DNA from: Acidimicrobiales bacterium
GTDB taxonomy: Bacteria; Actinomycetota; Acidimicrobiia; Acidimicrobiales; RAAP-2
Direction of reading: 5' to 3'
Length of the DNA: 64,000 bases
Assembly: GCA_025351385.1 (NCBI GenBank)
Contig: JANXWA010000024.1
Coordinates: forward strand, 144,584 to 208,583
Shown here: positions 36,333-43,089 of the stretch, one piece after another
Layout of the letters: each line of letters begins with the position of its first letter
Numbering within the stretch: position 1 is the first letter of the stretch
Made by a program: the position numbers and the translations under genes
The notes under the pieces: generated by a model
What the model was told of the DNA's origin: nothing
What the model saw: only the letters and a program-made list of their open reading frames with translations
Database searches by the model: none

Positions 36333-37208
36333 ATGCGCCTCGCGTTCCTCGGAACTCCCGAACCGGCCGTGGCGTCGCTGCGCGCACTGGTCGGCGCCGG
36401 TCATGACGTCGCAATCGTCATCACCCGTCCCGACCGCCGGCGAGGACGTGGCGGGGCCCTGTCGGCCAGTCCCGTGAAGGTCGCGGCCGAGTCGCTCGGG
36501 ATTCCCGTCGTCCATCGCCTAGCCGACCTTGACGGTGTCAGGGTCGAACGGGGCGTCGTGGTCGCCTACGGCGCCATGATCCCGGCGCGCGTGCTCGGGG
36601 CAGTCCCGATGCTCAACGTTCACTTCTCGCTGCTGCCCCGATGGCGCGGCGCCGCGCCGGTCGAGCGGGCGATCCTCGCCGGGGACGCCGAGACCGGCGT
36701 GTGCATCATGTCGCTGGAGGAGGGTCTCGATACGGGTCCGGTGCACCTCGAGCGGCGGGTCGTCATCGACGAGAAGACGGCGGCGCAGCTCACCGCGGAG
36801 TTGGCCTTGGTCGGTGCGGCGGCCCTGGTCGAGGTCCTCGCGTCGCCGGACCTGTTGGCCCATCCCCGGGCTCAGGAGGGGACGGCGACCTACGCCGAGA
36901 AGTTGACCAAGGAGACGTGGCACGTGACGCCGGCGATGTCACGGTCGGAGGTACTTCGCACCGTGCGACTCGGTGGGGCCTTCACGTTCGTCGACGGACG
37001 ACGTGTCCGAATCGACGATGCTCAAGTCGGTGCGACGATCGGGGTCGGGGCCGGAGCGATCGCGAGCCACGACGGCGAGGTCACGATCGGCGCGGCGGAC
37101 GGCCCGGTTGAACTCGTTCGTGTTCAGCCCGAGGGGTCGCGTCCGATGTCGGCGATTTCCTGGTGGGCCGGGGCGCGCCTCGACGCGTCGTCCGCTCGGT
37201 GGTCGTAG
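36333..37208 (+). CDS. fmt: Methionyl-tRNA formyltransferase
   Basis: The 291-residue enzyme formylates initiator Met-tRNA. MRLAFLGTPEPAVASL, LNVHFSLLPRWRGAAPVERA and GLDTGPV define the catalytic domain; the C-terminal domain is a little short and diverged. The rsmB gene that often follows fmt in Actinobacteria is absent here; rpe comes next with its own promoter. Confidence 0.94.
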   Translation: MRLAFLGTPEPAVASLRALVGAGHDVAIVITRPDRRRGRGGALSASPVKVAAESLGIPVVHRLADLDGVRVERGVVVAYGAMIPARVLGAVPMLNVHFSLLPRWRGAAPVERAILAGDAETGVCIMSLEEGLDTGPVHLERRVVIDEKTAAQLTAELALVGAAALVEVLASPDLLAHPRAQEGTATYAEKLTKETWHVTPAMSRSEVLRTVRLGGAFTFVDGRRVRIDDAQVGATIGVGAGAIASHDGEVTIGAADGPVELVRVQPEGSRPMSAISWWAGARLDASSARWS

Positions 37209-37225
37209 CTATTCAGGCAACGCCC

Positions 37226-37231
37226 TAGGCT
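37226..37231 (+). promoter_or_regulatory. -10 element for leaderless rpe mRNA
   Basis: TAGGCT is followed by 6 bases and the GTG at 37238. It would drive rpe and the riboflavin genes. Confidence 0.6.
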
Positions 37232-37237
37232 GATCGC

Positions 37238-37927
37238 GTGACTGCGATCGACGCCGGCCCTACCGGAGCACTTCGAGTAGCGCCCTCGATACTCGCCGCC
37301 GACTTCGGCGAGTTAGCCCAGGCGGTGCGCGCAATCGATGCCCAGACCGACTGGCTTCACGTCGACGTCATGGACGGCCACTTCGTGCCCAACGTGTCGA
37401 TCGGCCCTCCCGTGGTGCAGTCGCTTCGTCGCTACAGCACCCGATTCTTCGACTGTCACTTGATGATGAGTGAGCCGGCGCGGTACCTCGAGGCCTTCTC
37501 GCGCGCCGGGGCTGATGGCTGCACGGTGCACGTCGAGGTCGGGGGCACCGCCTCCTTGATCAGCGACGCGCGCGCCCTGGGATTGAGGATCGGCCTCGCG
37601 GCCAATCCGGACACCGCCTTCGACCGGGTGGCCCCGTTCCTCGGTGATATCGACCTCCTGCTCTTGATGACGGTCTTTCCGGGGTTCGGGGGACAGTCGT
37701 TCATGGGTGAGGTCATGACCAAGGTCACCGAGGCCCGTCGCGAGGTTGACGCCAACGCCCTCGCCCTCGACATCGAAGTGGACGGCGGCATCGATGTCGT
37801 CACCGCGCCGATCGCCGTCGAGGCCGGGGCCAACGTCCTCGTCGCCGGGTCGGCGATCTTCGCCAGTCCAGTCCCGCTCGACGCCGCCCGCGAGTTGCAC
37901 GAGGCCGCCAGCGCGGTGCGCCGATGA
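37238..37927 (+). CDS. rpe: Ribulose-phosphate 3-epimerase
   Basis: The 229-residue TIM-barrel enzyme interconverts ribulose 5-phosphate and xylulose 5-phosphate. APSILAADFGEL, HVDVMDGHFVPNVSIGP, DCHLMMSEP and VFPGFGGQSF are its signatures. Ribulose 5-phosphate is also the substrate of RibB, encoded just downstream. Overlaps ribD by ATGA. Confidence 0.96.
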   Translation: MTAIDAGPTGALRVAPSILAADFGELAQAVRAIDAQTDWLHVDVMDGHFVPNVSIGPPVVQSLRRYSTRFFDCHLMMSEPARYLEAFSRAGADGCTVHVEVGGTASLISDARALGLRIGLAANPDTAFDRVAPFLGDIDLLLLMTVFPGFGGQSFMGEVMTKVTEARREVDANALALDIEVDGGIDVVTAPIAVEAGANVLVAGSAIFASPVPLDAARELHEAASAVRR

Positions 37928-38910
37928 AGTTCTCGAACACCGAGCTCATGACGATGGCGATCGCGGCCGGTGAGAAGGCCCGCTTCCTGGCGCCGCCGAA
38001 CCCCTGGGTCGGCGCGATCGTCGTCAGCCCGCGTGGCGTCGTGATCAGCGAGGGCCATACGCAGGTGCCCGGTGAGTCGCACGCCGAGGTCGAGGCCCTG
38101 CGCCGGGCCGGCGAGGGCGCGCGCGGCGCCACCTTGGTGGTGACGCTGGAGCCGTGCTGCCACGTCGGTCGCACCGAGCCGTGCGTCGAGGCGATCGTCG
38201 AGGCCGGCATCGCGAAGGTCATCGTCGGCACCCTCGACCCCGATCCGCGCGCTTCGGGCCGGGGGATCGAGCTCTTGAAGGCGTCGGGAATCGACGTCGA
38301 GGTGGGCGTCGAGGAGGACCTGGTCCGCGCGCAGCTGGCCTCGTACATCTGGCACCGGGTGACCGGGCGTCCCTACGTCGTATTGAAGGTCGCGAGCACG
38401 CTCGACGGGATCGTCGCCATGGCCGACGGCTCGAGTCAGTGGATCACCGGCGAATTGGCGCGACGAGACGCCCACGTGCTGCGCGCCCAGAGCCAGGCCG
38501 TCCTCGTCGGGGCCGGCACCGTACGCAACGACGATCCTTCGCTGACGGCCCGGCTGGACGACATCGTCGTGGAGCCGCTGCGCGTCGTGCTGGGCCGCGC
38601 GCCCGAGGGGGCGAAGGTTCGCCCCTGTCTCGAACTGTCCGGCGACTTGGGCCACGTGCTCGACGAGCTCGGCGGCCACGACGTCCTGCAGTTGCTCGTC
38701 GAGGGTGGTCCCACCACCGCCGGCTCGTTCCTCGACGCCGGCCTCGTGAACCACGTGGTCTGGTACCTGGCCGGCGCCTTCGCCGGAGGCCAGGGGAACC
38801 TGGCCGCCCTGCATTCCCTGGCGACGCCGACCGTCGCCGCGCTGCGTCGGGGCCGAGTGGTGGACGTGCGGCGAATCGGCGAAGATATACGCGTAGACGT
38901 GGAGGTCTGA
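37924..38910 (+). CDS. ribD: Bifunctional riboflavin deaminase-reductase RibD
   Basis: The 328-residue protein performs the second and third steps of riboflavin synthesis. The deaminase domain has the zinc site HAEVEAL with PCCHVGRTEPC, and the reductase domain starts near residue 145 (RPYVVLKVASTLDG) with GAGTVRNDDP and LLVEGGPTTAGSF. It is a little short at the reductase end compared with many homologues. Its stop shares a base with the ribBA ATG. Confidence 0.94.
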   Translation: MKFSNTELMTMAIAAGEKARFLAPPNPWVGAIVVSPRGVVISEGHTQVPGESHAEVEALRRAGEGARGATLVVTLEPCCHVGRTEPCVEAIVEAGIAKVIVGTLDPDPRASGRGIELLKASGIDVEVGVEEDLVRAQLASYIWHRVTGRPYVVLKVASTLDGIVAMADGSSQWITGELARRDAHVLRAQSQAVLVGAGTVRNDDPSLTARLDDIVVEPLRVVLGRAPEGAKVRPCLELSGDLGHVLDELGGHDVLQLLVEGGPTTAGSFLDAGLVNHVVWYLAGAFAGGQGNLAALHSLATPTVAALRRGRVVDVRRIGEDIRVDVEV

Positions 38911-40130
38911 TGGCGTTGTCGACGATCGAAGAGGCGATTGACCAGTTGCGTCGTGGCGCGATGGTGGTGGTCGTCGACGACGAGGACCGCGAGAACGAGG
39001 GTGACCTGATCATGCCCGCCGAGGACGTGACGCCCGAGAGCATGGCGTTCTACCTCGAGCACACCTCGGGCGTGTTCTGCGTGCCACTGGAGTCCTCGAG
39101 GGCCGACGAGCTGGAGCTGCCGTTGATGGTGGTGGCCAACACCGAGGCGCAGCGCACGGCCTTCACCGTGACGGTGGACTTTCGCCACGGCACCACTACC
39201 GGAATCTCGGCCGGCGACCGCGCGGCCACCGTGCGAGCGTTGATCGATCCCGCGACGCGTCCGACGGACCTCAACCGCCCGGGGCACATCTTTCCTCTGC
39301 GCTACCGGCCCGGTGGCGTCTTGAAGCGCGCCGGCCACACCGAGGCGACCGTCGACCTCTGTCGCCTGGCGGGCAAGTTCCCCTCGGGAGTGCTGTGTGA
39401 GATCGTCTCCGCGGACAAGTCCGACATGGCGCGCCTGCCCGAGCTCGAGCAGTTCGCGGCGGTCCATCACCTTCCCATCATCTCGATCGCCGACCTGATC
39501 CGCTACCGTCGCCATCACGAGAAGCTCGTTCGTCGGATCGCCGAGGCCTCCTTGCCGACCGAGCACGGCCACTTCCAGGTCTACGTTTTCGAGAGCGTGC
39601 TGGACGGCGAGCAGCATCTAGCTTTGGTGTACGGCGACATCGACTCGATTCGTGACGTGCTCGTGCGAGTGCACTCGGAGTGCCTGACTGGCGACGTGTT
39701 CGGTTCGCTGCGCTGCGACTGCGGACCCCAACTCGAGACGGCTCTCGCCAAGGTGGCCGCCGAAGGTGCCGGCGTCGTGGTCTATCTGCGAGGCCACGAG
39801 GGACGCGGGATCGGCCTCGGCCACAAGATCCGCGCCTACGCGCTCCAAGAGGACGGTCGTGACACGGTGGACGCCAACATCGAACTCGGTCTGCCGGTCG
39901 ACTCGCGAGAGTACGGCATCGGCGCACAGATCCTGGTCGACCTGGGAGTGACCGACATGCGCCTCATGACGAACAACCCGAGCAAGTACGGCGGGCTCGA
40001 GGGCTTCGGATTGAACATTGTCGAGCGGGTGCCGCTCGAGAGTAGTCCGACGGCCTTCAACATTGACTACCTGCGCACGAAGCGCGAGCGGCTCGGTCAC
40101 ATGCTCGGAGGACTCGATGACCTCCAGTGA
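38910..40130 (+). CDS. ribBA: Bifunctional DHBP synthase / GTP cyclohydrolase II
   Basis: The 406-residue protein starts both branches of riboflavin synthesis. The RibB half has DDEDRENEGDLI and RPGHIFPLRY; the RibA half (from about 205) has HSECLTGDVFGSLRCDCG, with zinc cysteines, and LRGHEGRGIGL. GGAGGT lies 3 bases before the ATG. It overlaps ribH by 14 bases. The riboflavin synthase gene that often sits before it is not in this operon. Confidence 0.95.
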   Translation: MALSTIEEAIDQLRRGAMVVVVDDEDRENEGDLIMPAEDVTPESMAFYLEHTSGVFCVPLESSRADELELPLMVVANTEAQRTAFTVTVDFRHGTTTGISAGDRAATVRALIDPATRPTDLNRPGHIFPLRYRPGGVLKRAGHTEATVDLCRLAGKFPSGVLCEIVSADKSDMARLPELEQFAAVHHLPIISIADLIRYRRHHEKLVRRIAEASLPTEHGHFQVYVFESVLDGEQHLALVYGDIDSIRDVLVRVHSECLTGDVFGSLRCDCGPQLETALAKVAAEGAGVVVYLRGHEGRGIGLGHKIRAYALQEDGRDTVDANIELGLPVDSREYGIGAQILVDLGVTDMRLMTNNPSKYGGLEGFGLNIVERVPLESSPTAFNIDYLRTKRERLGHMLGGLDDLQ

Positions 40131-40656
40131 CGCCACCGAGATCGATCCGGCCCAGTCCGAGTTGATGCGGGCCCGGGCGGGGGAGTACCTGGAGGGATCG
40201 ACGAACGGTCGCGGTCTGCGGGTCGCGATCGTCTGCGCCCGGTTCAACGGCGCCATTACTCTCCGGCTCTTGGACGGCGCGCTGACGGCGCTCTCCGAGG
40301 TCGGCGTCGACCGCGCCGACGTCTCGGTCGGTTGGGTCCCCGGCGCTTTCGAGATTCCCCTGATGGCCTTGGCTTACGCCGACGCCGAGCGGCCCTACGA
40401 CGCGGTCATCACCCTCGGTGCGGTCATCCGTGGCGACACGGGCCACTACGAGGTCGTCGCTGGCGAGTGTGCGCGCGGCGTCCAGGACGTCCAACTGAGC
40501 ACGCGGGTCCCCGCCGTGTTCGGCGTGCTCACGACGAACACCGTCGATCAGGCTTTGGAGCGCTCGCGACCCGACGAGACCAACAAGGGCCGCGAATCGG
40601 CTCTCACCGCCGTCGAGATGGTTTCGGTGCTCCGCCAAGGTTCACTGGCCAGCTGA
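40117..40656 (+). CDS. ribH: 6,7-Dimethyl-8-ribityllumazine synthase
   Basis: The 179-residue protein makes the riboflavin precursor and forms icosahedral or pentameric shells. VCARFNGAITLRLLDGAL, VGWVPGAFEIPLMA, LGAVIRGDTGHYEVV and FGVLTTNTVDQALERS are the signatures. The N-terminus is about 15 residues longer than usual if the ATG at 40117 is used. Confidence 0.94.
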   Translation: MTSSDATEIDPAQSELMRARAGEYLEGSTNGRGLRVAIVCARFNGAITLRLLDGALTALSEVGVDRADVSVGWVPGAFEIPLMALAYADAERPYDAVITLGAVIRGDTGHYEVVAGECARGVQDVQLSTRVPAVFGVLTTNTVDQALERSRPDETNKGRESALTAVEMVSVLRQGSLAS

Positions 40657-40658
40657 AC

Positions 40659-40862
40659 GTGATCACCGGCGTCATCGAAGGCTTCGACGACCGACGTGGT
40701 TACGGTCTCCTGGTCGACCAGGCCGGACGGCGATTCTTCTTCCACTGCGTCGACATCATCGACGGCTCACGTTCAATCCCGAACGGTGCGGCGGCCAGTG
40801 GCGAGCGCACCGTGGGGCTCTTGGGTCACGATCAGGTCACAGAAGTGCGCGCGCGGGGCTAG
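40659..40862 (+). CDS. Small cold-shock-domain-like protein
   Basis: The 67-residue protein matches a short OB-fold cold-shock domain: GVIEGFDDRRGYGLLVD, RRFFFHCVDIIDGSR (RNP-2-like FFFH) and a C-terminal strand region. RNA or single-stranded DNA binding is likely. The GTG lies two bases after ribH, so it is co-transcribed with the riboflavin genes; no link to riboflavin is otherwise evident. Confidence 0.75.
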   Translation: MITGVIEGFDDRRGYGLLVDQAGRRFFFHCVDIIDGSRSIPNGAAASGERTVGLLGHDQVTEVRARG

Positions 40863-40868
40863 GGCCCG

Positions 40869-40883
40869 ACCTCTCAGTGAGGT
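40869..40883. terminator. Weak hairpin between convergent genes
   Basis: ACCTC and GAGGT form a 5-bp stem with a 5-base loop between the cold-shock gene and the secreted protein gene. There is no T run; a terminator role is tentative. Confidence 0.25.
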
Positions 40884-40934
40884 GAGAACCATCGAACGCG
40901 ACGTGGACCGCTCGCTATCGAGGAGGCGACGTCG

Positions 40935-41315
40935 TTAGTGGAACGACGAGCCGAACTTGTGCGGCTTCACCGGAGGCTTGCCGAGCGCCGTCAGGGCACT
41001 GGCGCGCGCGGCGGTGGCGTTGGCAATCGCCAGACGCATCGCGGCCCGGGCGGTGATCCGATCGGCCGAACTGGTGGCCGTTGCGAGGGCCGACTGATAG
41101 TCGGACTTGGCGACCGCGATCGCTTCGATGAAGGCCAGGTTGATCGCCTTCAGCTGCGTTCGGTACGCGTGCTCGGACGTCTGATACGCGTGAAGCGACG
41201 AGAAGGTCGTGGTGGTCGTCGTGTTGTTCCCGGCGAAGGCCACCACGGGCGTGCCTAGCGCGAGGGTCGCCACCATCGCCGCCGAGGCGATGCTTCGGAT
41301 GGCGAATCTCTTCAT
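40935..41315 (-). CDS. Secreted one-repeat Ala-rich protein
   Basis: The 126-residue product has a Sec signal peptide (MKRFAIRSIASAAMVATLAL, cleavage probably after AFAG), a Thr run (NNTTTTTT) and one copy of a ~70-residue helical unit: aromatic residue, QLKAI, then SADRITARAAMRLAIANA, AR and ALTALGKPP. The same unit occurs twice in the protein at 41581. I chose ATG at 41315 since GAAAGGG lies 5 bases upstream and the signal peptide then starts correctly. Function unknown; it should be exported and free or wall-associated. Confidence 0.78.
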   Translation of the reverse strand: MKRFAIRSIASAAMVATLALGTPVVAFAGNNTTTTTTFSSLHAYQTSEHAYRTQLKAINLAFIEAIAVAKSDYQSALATATSSADRITARAAMRLAIANATAARASALTALGKPPVKPHKFGSSFH

Positions 41316-41342
41316 GGACGACCCTTTCACTGCGATGACCCC

Positions 41343-41398
41343 ACAGTACCGAAACAACCTTTGAAATTCCTGTGAACTGGTTGATTATCTGTTGTGAA
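41343..41398 (-). promoter_or_regulatory. Promoter and direct-repeat operator of secreted protein A
   Basis: On the minus strand the -10 is TACTGT (41343-41348). Two TTCACA repeats (plus-strand TGTGAA at 41371-41376 and 41393-41398) are 22 bp apart, two helical turns, and TCACAGGAATTTCAAA occupies the -35 zone. The layout is the same, base for base in spacing, at 42272-42327. Confidence 0.55.
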
Positions 41399-41530
41399 CA
41401 TGGACGCAGGTCGGACAAATGCTTCCAATCGTGCGCTCACGATGGCGAGGTCCGGGCCCCGTCTCTTGACGACAGTCCGTCAATGGGCCGGGTCGCGGGG
41501 CACTCGCCACACCAACACGGGGTACAAGCA

Positions 41531-41564
41531 GATCGGCGCTGCCCTTGCGAGAGCAGCGCCGATC
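41531..41564 (-). terminator. 12-bp perfect inverted repeat after secreted protein B gene
   Basis: GATCGGCGCTGC (41531-41542) and its complement (41553-41564) enclose a 10-base loop, 17 bases after the stop codon of the gene at 41581. It lacks a T run but the stem is very strong, so a terminator without U tract or an mRNA-stabilising end is likely. Confidence 0.6.
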
Positions 41565-41580
41565 GTGCACTACCTGGTGA

Positions 41581-42243
41581 CTACAGAGTCGTGGTGGTGA
41601 CTGGAACCGTGGTCGTCGTGGTGTTCTTCACGGGCGGTGGTCCCAGGGTGGTCAGGGCCGCGGCACGGGCCACGGCGGCGTTGGCGATGGCCAGTTCCAG
41701 CGCGGCGCGTACGGTGGCACGCTCGGCCCGGGTGGAGGCCGAGGAGAAGTCGGCGGCGAAGGTCGCTTGCGCGGAGGCGACCGCGGTGCGATAGGCCTCA
41801 TTGATCCCCTGCAGCGCAACGATGTAGGTCGATCGGGCGGTGCCGGCCGGAGGCGCCGGCGGGTTACCGAGCGCAGTCAACGCCGTAGAGCGCGCCCCCA
41901 TCGCGTTGGCGATCGACAGCGTCAGCGCAGCGCGGGCCGCGGCGATGAGGGCCGCGCGGTTGGCCGAGCCCTTGGACGCCTTCACGGCGTCGCGGAAGGC
42001 GTCGCGCGCCGTCTTGACGGTGCTGTGAAACGTCTGGCGGATGACCTTCAGCTGATCGACGTAGGCCTGTTGAGCGTGACGCCACTGTTTCCAGGGATTG
42101 GTGACTGTCGCCTTGACGGTCGTGGTCGTCCCGGGCACGGTGGTGGTCGTGGTGGTGTCGCCGAACGCCACAGCGGGAGTGGCAATTCCCAGCGCGGTGA
42201 CGAGGGCGATGGCCACGACACCTCGTGTCTTGATGCTCTTCAT
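41581..42243 (-). CDS. Secreted two-repeat Ala-rich protein
   Basis: The 220-residue product has a Sec signal peptide (MKSIKTRGVVAIALVTALG, cleavage after AVAF-G), a Thr-rich spacer, two ~70-residue helical repeats, and a Thr-rich tail (NTTTTTVPVTTTTL). The repeats end ALTALGNPP and ALTTLGPPP and share R.ALxxxAARAAL / IANA.xAR with each other and with the protein at 40935. Ala/Arg-rich amphipathic helices are expected. I chose ATG at 42243 with AAAGGGG upstream. I do not recognise the family; an exported surface or envelope protein under control of the adjacent two-component system is an inference. Confidence 0.8.
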   Translation of the reverse strand: MKSIKTRGVVAIALVTALGIATPAVAFGDTTTTTTVPGTTTTVKATVTNPWKQWRHAQQAYVDQLKVIRQTFHSTVKTARDAFRDAVKASKGSANRAALIAAARAALTLSIANAMGARSTALTALGNPPAPPAGTARSTYIVALQGINEAYRTAVASAQATFAADFSSASTRAERATVRAALELAIANAAVARAAALTTLGPPPVKNTTTTTVPVTTTTL

Positions 42244-42271
42244 GTGGACCCCTTTCAAAGGAACACTCTCC

Positions 42272-42327
42272 AAGGTAGGAGCAAAGGTTTTGAGATTCCT
42301 GTGAGGCGATTGTCGATTGCCTGTGAA
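42272..42327 (-). promoter_or_regulatory. Promoter and direct-repeat operator of secreted protein B
   Basis: The -10 is TACCTT on the minus strand (42272-42277). TGTGAG at 42300-42305 and TGTGAA at 42322-42327 (plus strand) are 22 bp apart and start 23 bp from the end of the -10, exactly as at 41343-41398. The region also lies 50-85 bp upstream of the response-regulator promoter. Confidence 0.55.
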
Positions 42328-42373
42328 TTTGAGCGCCCACGTCAGGCCACCCGACCCCGACGATGGTGGACGG

Positions 42374-42379
42374 TACGCT
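42374..42379 (+). promoter_or_regulatory. -10 element of the two-component operon
   Basis: TACGCT is followed by 6 bases and the ATG of a five-codon frame at 42386, so the message should be leaderless. Confidence 0.6.
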
Positions 42380-42385
42380 CACAGC

Positions 42386-42403
42386 ATGGCGGAAACGAGA
42401 TGA
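42386..42403 (+). CDS. Leaderless five-codon minicistron (MAETR)
   Basis: ATG at 42386 lies exactly 6 bases after the -10 element and opens a frame of five codons. Its TGA (42401-42403) overlaps the ATG of the response regulator (42400-42402). The regulator has no good ribosome binding site of its own, so its translation may depend on ribosomes finishing this tiny frame. The peptide itself is probably not functional. Confidence 0.5.
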   Translation: MAETR

Positions 42404-43089
42404 CGACGATCCTCATCGTTGACGACGAGCCCGGGGTGCGCGACCTGCTTCACGACGCCCTCGAGAACGCAGGCTACGAGACCGAGCTCGCGTCCAACGG
42501 CGCCGAGGCCCTCGACCTGCTGCGCCGAAAGAGTGCCGACATCTGCATCGTGGACATCAACATGCCGATCATGAACGGCTTCGAGTTCCTCGAGCGCCTG
42601 CGCGAACACGACACCCAGACGCCGGTGCTCATGCTGTCGGCGAGGGACTCGGCCGATGACGTGGCTCAGGGACTGCGCTTCGGCGCCGATGACTACGTCC
42701 GCAAGCCCTTCAGCCTCGAGGAGATCCTGCTGCGCATCGCGGCTATCTTGCGCCGCTCGAACCCGGACGCCGGCGACGAGCTGGTCCTCGTGAGCGGGCC
42801 GATCGAGATGAACGTCGACCGCCACGAGATCGCTGTCGACGGCGAGACCATCGACCTCTCAGCGACCGAGTTCCGGCTTCTCGAGGTGCTGCTCGAGCGC
42901 AAGGACCGTCTCGTCACCCGTGAGCAGCTCTTGCGCGAGGTGTGGAACATCGACTTCGACTCCGAGACGTCGGTCCTCGACACCTACGTGTCGTACCTGC
43001 GTCGCAAGATCCATCACGACGGGTTCGCGCCCATCACGACCGTGAGAGGCGTGGGCTTCAAGCTCGTCAGTCCGGACAGTCGAAAGTGA
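42400..43089 (+). CDS. OmpR/PhoB-family response regulator
   Basis: The 229-residue protein has a receiver domain (acidic pair in LIVDDEPG, phosphoacceptor D52 in CIVDINMP, Thr/Ser switch in MLSARD, Lys in YVRKPFS) and a winged-helix DNA-binding domain from about residue 130 (LSATEFRLLEVLL, DTYVSYLRRKI, TVRGVGFKL). It should bind direct repeats as a dimer. The two secreted repeat protein genes upstream carry such repeats. It overlaps the kinase gene by GTGA. MprA/PhoP-like in general form; no closer assignment can be made. Confidence 0.92.
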   Translation: MTTILIVDDEPGVRDLLHDALENAGYETELASNGAEALDLLRRKSADICIVDINMPIMNGFEFLERLREHDTQTPVLMLSARDSADDVAQGLRFGADDYVRKPFSLEEILLRIAAILRRSNPDAGDELVLVSGPIEMNVDRHEIAVDGETIDLSATEFRLLEVLLERKDRLVTREQLLREVWNIDFDSETSVLDTYVSYLRRKIHHDGFAPITTVRGVGFKLVSPDSRK

